DNA of 64,000 bases from Balanoglossus misakiensis. Its lineage: Eukaryota; Hemichordata. A program made the translations under genes and the position numbers. Numbering within the stretch: position 1 is the first letter of the stretch; every line of letters starts with the position of its first letter. Below, piece by piece: positions 22,791 through 35,530 of this stretch. The DNA is taken from positions 3,782,001 to 3,846,000 of the forward strand of contig CM082590.2 of NCBI GenBank assembly GCA_040954595.2, given 5' to 3'. The notes beneath the pieces were generated by a model. It was not told the DNA's origin. It saw only the letters and a list, made by a program, of their open reading frames with translations, and did no database searches.

Positions 22791-23505
22791 TTGCTATTTA
22801 AACATTACATTTTGAGTAAAGTGGGTGAAATGGGATTAAAGTTTATAGTGACATATCGAAAAGAATCTAATTCAATTCGTTCATTTCTGAAATATGATAA
22901 TACAAATATGCGTGTTTTATTCACCATATATGAACACCAATGAAAAGTTATGTTTCCAGCTTAGGTATCGGTGGATTTGAACCACCTGACATCAGAAGAC
23001 GCCTCCAGAATACCTTTAATTTGGTTGCATAATTTTCATGTGAATGTTCATAATATAGCGAGTGATTAATCCCTAATTTATTGTTTTTTTGGGGGGTGGG
23101 GGGGGTGGGGGGGGGGGAGTTCAAGTAGCATATCTTGCAGGCCAGTTTGAAGCAATGTGTCATGTGGTTAAACTGAAAGAAATTAACCAATATAGTTTCA
23201 GCTCTTTTTGAAACAAGGTGTCATTTGGTTGAACAATGGGCCAGTCAAAATAGCATCTGCTAATTATGCACACAATAGTGTGATGGGTTAGTGGGTTAAG
23301 TTTACTTTTACCTTAGCATTATATAACACACTATCGTGTACATAATCTCGCAGAGCTCATTCACAATTGTTTTAAAATAAAGCAAGATAACGCTACATGT
23401 ATGATAACATATTTAATTTACGCGCCTAAAGGGCAGTTAAAAAACCTCATACCAATTACAAAAGAGGGAAAAAAACTGTCCTCTCCTCCTCTCATCCCAT
23501 GATCT
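22791..23505. other. Single-copy spacer with G-tract and small stem-loop
   Basis: No gene is seen. A G-tract lies at 23091-23117 (runs of 6, 8 and 11 G separated by single T). An inverted repeat lies at 23263-23282 / 23327-23346 (ATTATGCACACAATAGTGTG against its near-complement, about two mismatches). The rest is AT-rich with no motif I can name. Confidence 0.6.
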
Positions 23506-23795
23506 AAGCTAAATTTGGAATTTGGATGGGGTGGGGAGGTTAAGCTAACCTTACATTGTGCTAACATTTTCTGTATGTCTGTCGCGTACAATGTGTCGAA
23601 GCGCGAATACAATCACGGGTACCGTTGCGAGAAATTCCAGCGAATAACGATGCTGACGAGTATTATCTATCTGAGAAATAATAGCATGTTATTCATAAAA
23701 TATTCACATTAACCAATGAATGAACCAACATGATTATTAGACCCTGGACACTTATTTAACGATTTATCATTATTATACCTTTATCATCACCATCA
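23506..23795 (+). repeat. Segmental duplicate B, paired with 6101-6440
   Basis: It carries the same ordered blocks as 6101-6440: AAGCTAAATTTGGAATTTGG, GGGGAGGTTAAGCTAACCTT, ATGTCTGTCGCGTACAATG, AGCATGTTATTCATAAAATA and ACCAATGAATGAACC. Orientation is direct and divergence moderate. Confidence 0.8.
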
Positions 23796-24480
23796 ATATT
23801 AAACACCCTTTTATACTTAATATCACCATAAGCCATCACCACAATTATTAATCGTTATTATACCCTTGCACAATTGTTACCCTTATTAAACCTGACACAG
23901 TTATTACCATTATTATACCCCTCTCATTCATATACCCATTATAACCTGTGTACACAAGCCATCATCATATTATGAACCCGTTATTATACCTTTTTATACC
24001 AGTCACATTTGTTACCCTATTACCGTTATTATACCCTTCTCATTCATATACCCATTATAACCTGTGTACACAAGCCATCATCATATTATGAACCCGTTAT
24101 TATACATTTTTTATACCAGTCACATTTGTTATCCTATTATCATTCCCTTCATACAAGCAACCACTGTTACCCCTTTATAACCTGTGTACACTCCAATTTT
24201 ACCATAAAACCATCATCACATTTTTAACCCTTTTATTAAACCAAATTCAAATTTGTTCACCGTTATTATACCATACACATTTCAGAACCTATTATCATAC
24301 CCTGTACAAAGCCATTGCTGTTAACATAATTTTAAAACAAGTAATCACTACCAATTATTAACCCGATTTATTGGACTATTAAGTTTTATATTACGATCAC
24401 CTCGTTTTGTATGTCTATATTACTCTAACTAATAATTTCGGTCAATAGGATATTATGTTGAAACTCCACTTCTCCATTCT
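23796..24480 (+). repeat. TTATTATACC-rich degenerate repeats with a 116-bp tandem duplication
   Basis: Loose repeats of CATTATTATACCC and CCATCATCAC-like strings. Within them, 23905-24020 and 24021-24138 are nearly identical, offset exactly 116 bp at the anchor TCTCATTCATATACCCATTA (23922 and 24038). The sequence is unrelated to the 116-bp satellite further right. The shared length appears to be coincidence. Confidence 0.75.
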
Positions 24481-24489
24481 TCCACTTCT

Positions 24490-25005
24490 CCATCCTTTAG
24501 GTTGACGCTCCATCCATCCATCCATCAAAGTTTATATTAGTAGGTTGACTATGGTTGACACTCCGCTCCATCCATCCATCAAATTTTACGTTAGTAGGTT
24601 GATTATGGTGTTACCAGTGAGCCCTACAGGAAAAAAAGAGGAAAAAACAGAGAAAAAAACTCCACTTCTCCATCCTTCCTCTTCTCCATCCTTCCTCTTC
24701 TCCATCATTTAAGTTGACCTTCCGGGCACCATACATCCATCAAAGTTTATATTTAAGTAGGTTGACTATGGTTGACGCTCCGTTCCTTCCATCCATCAAA
24801 GTTTATATTAGTAGGTTGACTATGGTTGACGCTCCGTTCCTTCCATCCATCAAAGTTTATATTAGTAGGTTGACTATGGTTGACGTTCCGCTCCATCCAT
24901 CCATCAAAGTTTATATTAGTAGGTTGACTATGGTTGACACTCCGCTCTCTCCATCCATCAAATTTTACGTTAGTAGGTTGATTATGGTGTTACCATTGGG
25001 GCCTA
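24490..25005 (+). repeat. 54-bp minisatellite within a larger duplication
   Basis: The anchor GTTGAC(G/A)(C/T)TCCG recurs at 24501, 24554, 24771, 24825, 24879 and 24933, with steps of 53-54 bp inside each run. The unit includes CCATCCATCAAAGTTTATAT and TAGTAGGTTGACTATG. The terminal variant AAATTTTACGTTAGTAGGTT followed by GATTATGGTGTTACCA ends both runs (about 24581 and about 24960), so the whole run was duplicated at about 379 bp. Confidence 0.85.
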
Positions 25006-25110
25006 CAGGGAAAAAAAGAAAAAAAAGAGAAAAGAAAGAAGAGGAAAAAAGAAAGAGAGAGAGAGAAGAAGAAGAGTACCGGTGGGACCTACAGAAAAAA
25101 AAGAATGAAA
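25005..25110 (+). repeat. Purine-rich (A/G) tract
   Basis: About 100 bp of almost pure A and G (GAAAAAAAG, GAGAGAGAGAAGAAGAAGAG) after the minisatellite. A shorter relative is at 24628-24660. It sits inside an open frame of 188 codons that I do not regard as a gene. Confidence 0.7.
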
Positions 25111-25239
25111 GAATTAAAAACATGAAATCAATGAAATCAATGATAATGATAGTATTAATGTGGCAAGCCCGCCCAAACCAACATACTGCGGTGCAATTAA
25201 GGTGCAACCAACATTGGCTAGGTCAAAGCAGTTTCTATG

Positions 25240-26648
25240 GATACCAGAGAGTGCCAATGCTGTATCTGCTATGTAAATAGGAAAGCTGATCAAAGGTCAC
25301 CAAGAGCTCACCCAAAATTGTCAACAATTTTTTCTTCCAAAATAATCAGCGTAAAATGAAAAACAAGACTTCTGGCACTATTGGTTAACCTGGTAATTAG
25401 GTGTTCCAGCCCTCAAAATTTGAAGGCGTTATCGGCAGGGAAAATAGGTTAAAGGTAACCAAAGCTAACAAAAATGTCAGAAAAAAATGTGATCGCATAC
25501 TTGTGAACGTTCAAGAAAACCCAGACTCAAAGCTTCATTGTCTTGTCTACAATTACGTAAGCACATATTTATAAGGTTATCATTGGTCAAGAAATTCAGA
25601 TTAAGTCCAATAGTAGAGCATGTTCATAAAAAATTCAACCTGTAACAATATAGGTACTTAGGACAAAGTTCAATGCCAATGTTATCAAAAAATGTGGGTT
25701 ATGTCCTGGCAGCAGTACTATTCGTGTGAAAAAAAATCATCACCATTGTGCTTTTCAACAAGAGGCATATCCACGAATAATTAAGTTCTGAAATAAAACT
25801 GGATCAAAGTACATGAAAAAGTTGCAAAAAATGCAACGTATTCTGGTCATATGGTGACTCGTATCTATAAAAAGAATTGGTGTGCAATCAAAGTTTTATA
25901 ATCGGCATTCATAAAATCCAATTTAGCTTCAATAAACTTTAATTAAGTTCTGAAAGATCTGGATCAAAAGACAAATGAAAGTTGCCAAAAATTTGAATTA
26001 TTAAGTGTTGAAAAAACTGGATTAAAGGACATGTGCAATATGCCAAAAATGGTAACATATTCTGGTCATATAGTGACTCATATACATATAAATAATGTTT
26101 GTGCTATCAATGAGTAGGCCAGAAATAGGAAATCTTCGTTTTAAATCGTTGTTCAGAAAATCCAATTTGGCTCCAATAAGGTTTAACCAATCACAATTCA
26201 CTTGAAAACTAGATTAGAAAAAGATTTTTGAAGTTTTTTAATGAGATTTTTAAAAAATCCATAAGGCACCAAAAGTCACATGACCACTAATGATATGTTT
26301 GTCAAACTTTCAATCGCACAGTAAATTTGAACTTGATTGGCCCTGTAGTTTATGAAAATTTCAACTTTTAAAGCTTATTAGAAAATCCAATATGGCCGCC
26401 ATGAAGAAGACAATTAAAACTAAAAGTAGCATTGGAGGGACCAAAGCGGTTAGCATGGTTCCAACAGAAAGCAAAGGCTGTATCTGTTGTGGATGCCAAG
26501 AAATGGTAAAGTAAGCTAGAGGTGATGCAAAATGTGCCAACAAAATTTGATACCAAACTGATCAGTGTCCAACAAAAAGCAGACATCTACGCTTTATTGG
26601 TTAACTTTAAATAGCTTATATACATAATTATTGTGTTAAGGTTAATAC
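25240..26648 (+). repeat. ~900-bp family, diverged leading unit(s)
   Basis: Diverged copy of the ~900-bp unit: ATTAGGTGTTCCAGCC at about 25396, GGGTTATGTCCTGGCAGCAG near 25692, and CCAATATGGCCGCCATGAAG near 26386. It is longer than the standard unit (about 1.25 kb anchor to anchor) because a segment with TTCTGGTCATAT...GTGACTC occurs twice, 219 bp apart (25848 and 26067). Its divergence marks the old edge of the array. Confidence 0.8.
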
Positions 26649-29600
26649 ATGTACTTCATTAGGTGTTCCGGTCCTCTAAATTTAACAGCTGTATCTGCTA
26701 TGCATACCAAGTTTTGGAAATGTAGATCAAGGGTCATTGCCAAAATTATCAAAATATTTGGGTTATGTCCTGCCAGCAATAGTACTCATGTGAACAAAAT
26801 CACGACTGTTGTGCTTTTTAACAAGAGGCATATCAACGTAGAATTAAGTTCTGAAAGATCTGGATCAAAAGACGAATGAAAGTTGCAAAATAATTGTTTA
26901 ATTAAGTGTTGAAAAAATGGATGAAAGGACATGTGAAAGTTGACAAAAATTTTTAACATATTCAGGTCTTATGGTGACTCGTATCCATAAAAAGGATTGG
27001 TGTGCTATCATTCAGTAGCCTTGAAATAGGAAATTTTAGTTTTTAATCGGAGTTCAGACAATCCAATTTGGCTTCAATAAGGTTTAACCAATCACAATTC
27101 ACTTGAAAGCTTGATTAAAAAAGATTTTGGAAATTTTTCATGAGATTTTTGAAAAAATCCATAATGAATCCAAATTCACATGACCACTATTAATATAATT
27201 GAAAAAAAAAAATTGAAACGGTCAGTAAATTAAAACTTGATTGGCCCTGCAGTTTAGAAAAAAAATGTCAACTTTTAGAGATTATCAGAAAATCCAATAT
27301 GGCCACCATGAAGAAGACCCAACTATAAGCAGCATTGGAGTGACCAAAGTGGTTAGCATGGTTCCAACAGAAAGCAAAGGCTGTATCTATTGTGAATGCC
27401 AAGAAGAGGTAAAGTACGCCATAGGTCACACAAAATTGTGCCAACAAAATTTGATACCAAACTGATCAGTGTCCAACAAAAAGCAGACATCTACGCTTTA
27501 TTGGTTAACTTTAAATAGCTTATATACATAATTATTGTGTTAAGGTTAATACATGTACTTCATTAGGTGTTCCGGTCCTCTAAATTTAACAGCTGTATCT
27601 GCTGTGCATACCAAGTTTTGGAAATGTAGATCAAGGGTCATTGCCAAAATTATCAAAATATTTGGGTTATGTCCTGCCAGCAATAGTACTCATGTGAACA
27701 AAATCACGACTGTTGTGCTTTTTAACAAGAGGCATATCAACGTAGAATTAAGTTCTGAAAGATCTGGATCAAAAGACGAATGAAAGTTGCAAAAAATTGT
27801 TTAATTAAGTGTTGAAAAAATGGATGAAAGGACATGTGAAAGTTGACAAAATTTTTTAACATATTCAGGTCTTATGGTGACTCGTATCCATAAAAAGGAT
27901 TGGTGTGCTATCATTCAGTAGCCTTGAAATAGGAAATTTTAGTTTTTAATCGGAGTTCAGACAATCCAATTTGGCTTCAATAAGGTTTAACCAATCACAA
28001 TTCACTTGAAAGCTTGATTAAAAAAGATTTTGGAAATTTTTCATGAGATTTTTGAAAAAATCCATAATGAATCCAAATTCACATGACCACTATTAATAAA
28101 ATTGAAAAAAAAAAATTGAAACGGTCAGTAAATTAAAACTTGATTGGCCCTGCAGTTTAGAAAAAAAATGTCAACTTCTAGAGATTATCAGAAAATCCAA
28201 TATGGCCACCATGAAGAAGACCCAACTATAAGCAGCATTGGAGTGACCAAAGTGGTTAGCATGGTTCCAACAGAAAGCAAAGGCTGTATCTATTGTGAAT
28301 GCCAAGAAGAGGTAAAGTACGCCATAGGTCACACAAAATTGTGCCAACAAAATTTGATACCAAACTGATCAGTGTCCAACAAAAAGCAGACATCTACGCT
28401 TTATTGGTTAACTTTAAATAGCTTATATACATAATTATTGTGTTAAGGTTAATACATGTACTTCATTAGGTGTTCCGGTCCTCTAAATTTAACAGCTGTA
28501 TCTGCTGTGCATACCAAGTTTTGGAAATGTAGATCAAGGGTCATTGCCAAAATTATCAAAATATTTGGGTTATGTCCTGCCAGCAATAGTACTCATGTGA
28601 ACAAAATCACGACTGTTGTGCTTTTTAACAAGAGGCATATCAACGTAGAATTAAGTTCTGAAAGATCTGGATCAAAAGACGAATGAAAGTTGCAAAATAA
28701 TTGTTTAATTAAGTGTTGAAAAAATGGATGAAAGGACATGTGAAAGTTGACAAAAATTTTTAACATATTCAGGTCTTATGGTGACTCGTATCCATAAAAA
28801 GGATTGGTGTGCTTTCATTCAGTAGCCTTGAAATAGGAAATTTTAGTTTTTAATCGGAGTTCAGACAATCCAATTTGGCTTCAATAAGGTTTAACCAATC
28901 ACAATTCACTTGAAAGCTTGATTAAAAAAGATTTTGGAAATTTTTCATGAGATTTTTGAAAAAATCCATAATGAATCCAAATTCACATGACCACTATTAA
29001 TATAATTGAAAAAAAAATGAAACGGTCAGTAAATTAAAACTTGATTGGCCCTGCAGTTTAGAAAAAAATGTCAACTTTTAGAGATTATCAGAAAATCCAA
29101 TATGGCCACCATGAAGAAGACCCAACTATAAGCAGCATTGGAGTGACCAAAGTGGTTAGCATGGTTCCAACAGAAAGCAAAGGCTGTATCTATTGTGAAT
29201 GCCAAGAAATGGTAAAGTACGCCATAGGTCACACAAAATTGTGCCAACAAAATTTGATACCAAACTGATCAGTGTCCAACAAAAAGCAGACATCTACGCT
29301 TTATTGGTTAACTTTAAATAGCTTATATACATAATTATTGTGTTAAGGTTAATACATGTACTTCATTAGGTGTTCCGGTCCTCTAAATTTAACAGCTGTA
29401 TCTGCTGTGCATACCAAGTTTTGGAAATGTAGATCAAGGGTCATTGCCAAAATTATCAAAATATTTGGGTTATGTCCTGCCAGCAATAGTACTCATGTGA
29501 ACAAAATCACGACTGTTGTGCTTTTTAACAAGAGGCATATCAACGTAGAATTAAGTTCTGAAAGATCTGGATCAAAAGACGAATGAAAGTTGCAAAAAAA

Positions 29601-32600
29601 TTGTTTAATTAAGTGTTGAAAAAATGGATGAAAGGACATGTGAAAGTTGACAAAATTTTTAACATATTCTGGTCTTATGGTGACTCGTATCCATAAAAAG
29701 GATTGGTGTGCTTTCATTCAGTAGCCTTGAAATAGGAAATTTTAGTTTTTAATCGGAGTTCAGACAATCCAATTTGGCTTCAATAAGGTTTAACCAATCA
29801 CAATTCACTTGAAAGCTTGATTAAAAAAGATTTTGGAAATTTTTCATGAGATTTTTGAAAAAATCCATAATGAATCCAAATTCACATGACCACTATTAAT
29901 ATAATTGAAAAAAAAATGAAACGGTCAGTAAATTAAAACTTGATTGGCCCTGCAGTTTAGAAAAAAATGTCAACTTTTAGAGATTATCAGAAAATCCAAT
30001 ATGGCCACCATGAGGAAGACCCAACTATAAGCAGCATTGGAGTGACCAAAGTGGTTAGCATGGTTCCAACAGAAAGCAAAGGCTGTATCTATTGTGAATG
30101 CCAAGAAATGGTAAAGTACGCCATAGGTCACACAAAATTGTGCCAACAAAATTTGATACCAAACTGATCAGTGTCCAACAAAAAGCAGACATCTACGCTT
30201 TATTGGTTAACTTTAAATAGCTTATATACATAATTATTGTGTTAAGGTTAATACATGTACTTCATTAGGTGTTCCGGTCCTCTAAATTTAACAGCTGTAT
30301 CTGCTGTGCATACCAAGTTTTGGAAATGTAGATCAAGGGTCATTGCCAAAATTATCAAAATATTTGGGTTATGTCCTGCCAGCAATAGTACTCATGTGAA
30401 CAAAATCACGACTGTTGTGCTTTTTAACAAGAGGCATATCAACGTAGAATTAAGTTCTGAAAGATCTGGATCAAAAGACGAATGAAAGTTGCAAAAAAAT
30501 TGTTTAATTAAGTGTTGAAAAAATGGATGAAAGGACATGTGAAAGTTGACAAAATTTTTTAACATATTCTGGTCTTATGGTGACTCGTATCCATAAAAAG
30601 GATTGGTGTGCTTTCATTCAGTAGCCTTGAAATAGGAAATTTTAGTTTTTAATCGGAGTTCAGACAATCCAATTTGGCTTCAATAAGGTTTAACCAATCA
30701 CAATTCACTTGAAAGCTTGATTAAAAAAGATTTTGGAAATTTTTCATGAGATTTTTGAAAAAATCCATAATGAATCCAAATTCACATGACCACTATTAAT
30801 AAAATTGAAAAAAAAAAATTGAAACGGTCAGTAAATTAAAACTTGATTGGCCCTGCAGTTTAGAAAAAAAATGTCAACTTCTAGAGATTATCAGAAAATC
30901 CAATATGGCCACCATGAAGAAGACCCAACTATAAGCAGCATTGGAGTGACCAAAGTGGTTAGCATGGTTCCAACAGAAAGCAAAGGCTGTATCTATTGTG
31001 AATGCCAAGAAGAGGTAAAGTACGCCATAGGTCACACAAAATTGTGCCAACAAAATTTGATACCAAACTGATCAGTGTCCAACAAAAAGCAGACATCTAC
31101 GCTTTATTGGTTAACTTTAAATAGCTTATATACATAATTATTGTGTTAAGGTTAATACATGTACTTCATTAGGTGTTCCGGTCCTCTAAATTTAACAGCT
31201 GTATCTGCTGTGCATACCAAGTTTTGGAAATGTAGATCAAGGGTCATTGCCAAAATTATCAAAATATTTGGGTTATGTCCTGCCAGCAATAGTACTCATG
31301 TGAACAAAATCACGACTGTTGTGCTTTTTAACAAGAGGCATATCAACGTAGAATTAAGTTCTGAAAGATCTGGATCAAAAGACGAATGAAAGTTGCAAAA
31401 TAATTGTTTAATTAAGTGTTGAAAAAATGGATGAAAGGACATGTGAAAGTTGACAAAAATTTTTAACATATTCAGGTCTTATGGTGACTCGTATCCATAA
31501 AAAGGATTGGTGTGCTTTCATTCAGTAGCCTTGAAATAGGAAATTTTAGTTTTTAATCGGAGTTCAGACAATCCAATTTGGCTTCAATAAGGTTTAACCA
31601 ATCACAATTCACTTGAAAGCTTGATTAAAAAAGATTTTGGAAATTTTTCATGAGATTTTTGAAAAAATCCATAATGAATCCAAATTCACATGACCACTAT
31701 TAATATAATTGAAAAAAAAATGAAACGGTCAGTAAATTAAAACTTGATTGGCCCTGCAGTTTAGAAAAAAATGTCAACTTTTAGAGATTATCAGAAAATC
31801 CAATATGGCCACCATGAAGAAGACCCAACTATAAGCAGCATTGGAGTGACCAAAGTGGTTAGCATGGTTCCAACAGAAAGCAAAGGCTGTATCTATTGTG
31901 AATGCCAAGAAATGGTAAAGTACGCCATAGGTCACACAAAATTGTGCCAACAAAATTTGATACCAAACTGATCAGTGTCCAACAAAAAGCAGACATCTAC
32001 GCTTTATTGGTTAACTTTAAATAGCTTATATACATAATTATTGTGTTAAGGTTAATACATGTACTTCATTAGGTGTTCCGGTCCTCTAAATTTAACAGCT
32101 GTATCTGCTGTGCATACCAAGTTTTGGAAATGTAGATCAAGGGTCATTGCCAAAATTATCAAAATATTTGGGTTATGTCCTGCCAGCAATAGTACTCATG
32201 TGAACAAAATCACGACTGTTGTGCTTTTTAACAAGAGGCATATCAACGTAGAATTAAGTTCTGAAAGATCTGGATCAAAAGACGAATGAAAGTTGCAAAA
32301 AAATTGTTTAATTAAGTGTTGAAAAAATGGATGAAAGGACATGTGAAAGTTGACAAAATTTTTAACATATTCTGGTCTTATGGTGACTCGTATCCATAAA
32401 AAGGATTGGTGTGCTTTCATTCAGTAGCCTTGAAATAGGAAATTTTAGTTTTTAATCGGAGTTCAGACAATCCAATTTGGCTTCAATAAGGTTTAACCAA
32501 TCACAATTCACTGGAAAGCTTGATTAAAAAAGATTTTGGAAATTTTTCATGAGATTTTTGAAAAAATCCATAATGAATCCAAATTCACATGACCACTATT

Positions 32601-33857
32601 AATATAATTGAAAAAAAAATGAAACGGTCAGTAAATTAAAACTTGATTGGCCCTGCAGTTTAGAAAAAAATGTCAACTTTTAGAGATTATCAGAAAATCC
32701 AATATGGCCACCATGAGGAAGACCCAACTATAAGCAGCATTGGAGTGACCAAAGTGGTTAGCATGGTTCCAACAGAAAGCAAAGGCTGTATCTATTGTGA
32801 ATGCCAAGAAATGGTAAAGTACGCCATAGGTCACACAAAATTGTGCCAACAAAATTTGATACCAAACTGATCAGTGTCCAACAAAAAGCAGACATCTACG
32901 CTTTATTGGTTAACTTTAAATAGCTTATATACATAATTATTGTGTTAAGGTTAATACATGTACTTCATTAGGTGTTCCGGTCCTCTAAATTTAACAGCTG
33001 TATCTGCTGTGCATACCAAGTTTTGGAAATGTAGATCAAGGGTCATTGCCAAAATTATCAAAATATTTGGGTTATGTCCTGCCAGCAATAGTACTCATGT
33101 GAACAAAATCACGACTGTTGTGCTTTTTAACAAGAGGCATATCAACGTAGAATTAAGTTCTGAAAGATCTGGATCAAAAGACGAATGAAAGTTGCAAAAA
33201 AATTGTTTAATTAAGTGTTGAAAAAATGGATGAAAGGACATGTGAAAGTTGACAAAATTTTTTAACATATTCTGGTCTTATGGTGACTCGTATCCATAAA
33301 AAGGATTGGTGTGCTTTCATTCAGTAGCCTTGAAATAGGAAATTTTAGTTTTTAATCGGAGTTCAGACAATCCAATTTGGCTTCAATAAGGTTTAACCAA
33401 TCACAATTCACTTGAAAGCTTGATTAAAAAAGATTTTGGAAATTTTTCATGAGATTTTTGAAAAAATCCATAATGAATCCAAATTCACATGACCACTATT
33501 AATATAATTGAAAAAAAAATGAAACGGTCAGTAAATTAAAACTTGATTGGCCCTGCAGTTTAGAAAAAAATGTCAACTTTTAGAGATTATCAGAAAATCC
33601 AATATGGCCACCATGAAGAAGACCCAACTATAAGCAGCATTGGAGTGACCAAAGTGGTTAGCATGGTTCCAACAGAAAGCAAAGGCTGTATCTATTGTGA
33701 ATGCCAAGAAATGGTAAAGTACGCCATAGGTCACGCAAAATTGTGCCAACAAAATTTGATATCAAACTGATCAGTGCCCAGCAAAAAGCAGACTTCTACG
33801 CTTTATTGGTAAACTTTAAATAGCTTATATACATAATTATTGTGTTAAGGTTAATAC
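26649..33857 (+). repeat. Homogeneous ~900-bp tandem array, 8 units, 2703-bp trimeric higher-order repeat
   Basis: Anchor starts are 26649, 27553, 28456, 29356, 30255, 31159, 32059, 32958 and 33858, with steps of 904, 903, 900, 899, 904, 900, 899 and 900 bp. The 903/904-900-899 series repeats, and private variants recur 2703 bp apart: CTTCTAGAGATTATC at about 28175 and 30878, and CATGAGGAAGACCC at about 30009 and 32712. So the newest amplification copied three units together. Each unit contains CCAATATGGCCACCATGAAG, TTGGTTAACTTTAAATAGCT and one copy of the 116-bp segment. Short conserved open frames (66-76 codons) merely reflect copy identity. Confidence 0.95.
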
Positions 33858-35530
33858 ATGTACTCCATTAGGTGTTCTGGTCCTCTAAATTTAAAAGCTG
33901 TATCTGCTGTGCATACCAAGTTTTGGAAATGTAGATCAAGGGTCATTGCCAAAATTATAAAAATATTTGGGTTATGTCCTGGCAGCAATAAAACACATGT
34001 GTACAAAATCATGACTGTTGTGCTTTTTAACAAGAGACATATCCAAGTAGATCAAGGGTCATTGCCAAAATTATCAAAATCTTTGGGTTAAGTCCTGGCA
34101 GCAATAAAAGTCATGTGAACAAAATCATGACTGTTTTGTTTTTTAACAAGAGACATATCCAAGTAGATCAAGGGTCATCGCCAAAATTATCAAAATATTT
34201 GGGTTATGTCCTGGCAGCAATAAAACTCATGTGAACACAATCATGACTGTTGTGCTTTTTAACAAGAGACATATCCAAGTAGATCAAGGGTCATTGCCAA
34301 AATTATCAAAATATTTGGGTTATGTCCTGGCAGCAATGAAACTCATGTGAACACAATCATGACTGTTGTGCTTTTTAACAAGAGACATATCCAAGTAGAT
34401 CACGGGTCATTGCCAAAATTATAAAAATATTTGGGTTAAGTCCTGGCAGCAATAAAACTCATGTGAACACAATCATGACTGTTATGCTTTTTAACAAGAG
34501 CCATATCCACATAAAATTAAGTTCTGGAATTACTGGGTCAAAGGACATGCGAAAGTTGCCAACAAATTGTTTAATCAAGTTTTGAAAAAACTGGAACAAA
34601 GGACATGTGAAAGTTGCCAAAAATGTAACGTATTCTAGTCATATGGCGACTCGTATCCATACAATTAATTTGTTTGCTTTCAATGAGTAGGCTAGAAATA
34701 GGAAATCTTAGTTTTTAATCAGTGTTCAGAAAAATCCAATTTGGCTCCAATAAGGTGACACCAATCACAATTCACTTGAAAACTTGATTAGAAAACGTCT
34801 GTTTGAATTTTTTATGAGATTTTTCAAAAATCCAATAAGGCAATCAAAGTCACATGGCTGCTAACACTATTATTGTCAAACTTTTAACTGCACAGTATGG
34901 ATCAAAGAACATGTGAAAGTTGCCAAAATATGTAATGTATTCTAATCATATGGCGACTCGTATCAATAAAATTAATTTGTGTGCTTTCAATGAGTAGGCT
35001 AGAAATAGGGAATTTTAGTTTTTAATCGGGGTTCAGAAAATCCAAATTAGCTCTGATAAGGTTACACCAATCACAATTCACTTGAAAACTTGATTAGAAA
35101 AAGATTTTTTGTAATTTTTTAATGAGATTTTTAAAAAATCCAATAAGGCACCCAAAGTCACATGACCACTAATGATATTTTTGTCAAACTTTCAACCCTA
35201 CAGAAAACTACAATTTGATTGGCCCTGTAGTTTATGAAAATGTCAACTTTTAAAGGTTATAAGAAAATCCAATATGGCCGCCAAGAAGAAGACAATTAGA
35301 GCTACAAGCAGCATTGGAGTGGCCAAAGCGGTTAGCATGGTTCCAACAGAAAGCAAAGGATGTATCTGTTGTGGATGCCTAGAAATGGTATAGTACGCCA
35401 GAGGTGATGCAAAATGTGCCAACAAAATTTGATACCAAACTGATCAGTGTCCAACAACAAGCAGACTTCTACGCTTTATTGGTTAACTTTAAATAGCTTA
35501 TATACATAATTATTGTGTTAAGGTTAATAC
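33858..35530 (+). repeat. Expanded ~900-family unit with 5 copies of the 116-bp segment
   Basis: The unit begins as the others do, but the internal 116-bp segment repeats five times (GTAG anchors 33931, 34047, 34163, 34279 and 34395), ending at 34510. The downstream part also has a ~307-bp internal duplication (anchor CATATGGCGACTCG-like at 34640 and 34947). The total is 1673 bp. Confidence 0.92.
33931..34510 (+). repeat. 116-bp satellite, 5 copies
   Basis: The monomer runs GTAGATCAAGGGTCATTGCC, AAAATTATCAAAATATTTGG, GTTATGTCCTGGCAGCAATA, AAACTCATGTGAACACAATC, ATGACTGTTGTGCTTTTTAA, CAAGAGACATATCCAA (116 bp). The spacing of all four anchor steps is exactly 116. Confidence 0.95.

Noticed and set aside
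23905-24138. Relation between the 116-bp duplication here and the 116-bp satellite at 33.9-57.9 kb
   Set aside because: The periods are equal but the sequences share no motif. I treat it as coincidence.
24714-25280. 188-codon open frame with internal protein repeats
   Set aside because: It is the 54-bp minisatellite (18 codons per unit) followed by a purine tract coding for Lys/Glu/Arg. Composition is fully explained by repeats.
27241-33770. Repeated open frames of 66-76 codons, conserved in every ~900-bp unit, as a tandem gene family
   Set aside because: Conservation equals that of the surrounding non-coding unit, the frames break freely in diverged units, start contexts are poor, and no domain, signal peptide or cysteine pattern is seen. 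Copy identity from recent amplification explains it.
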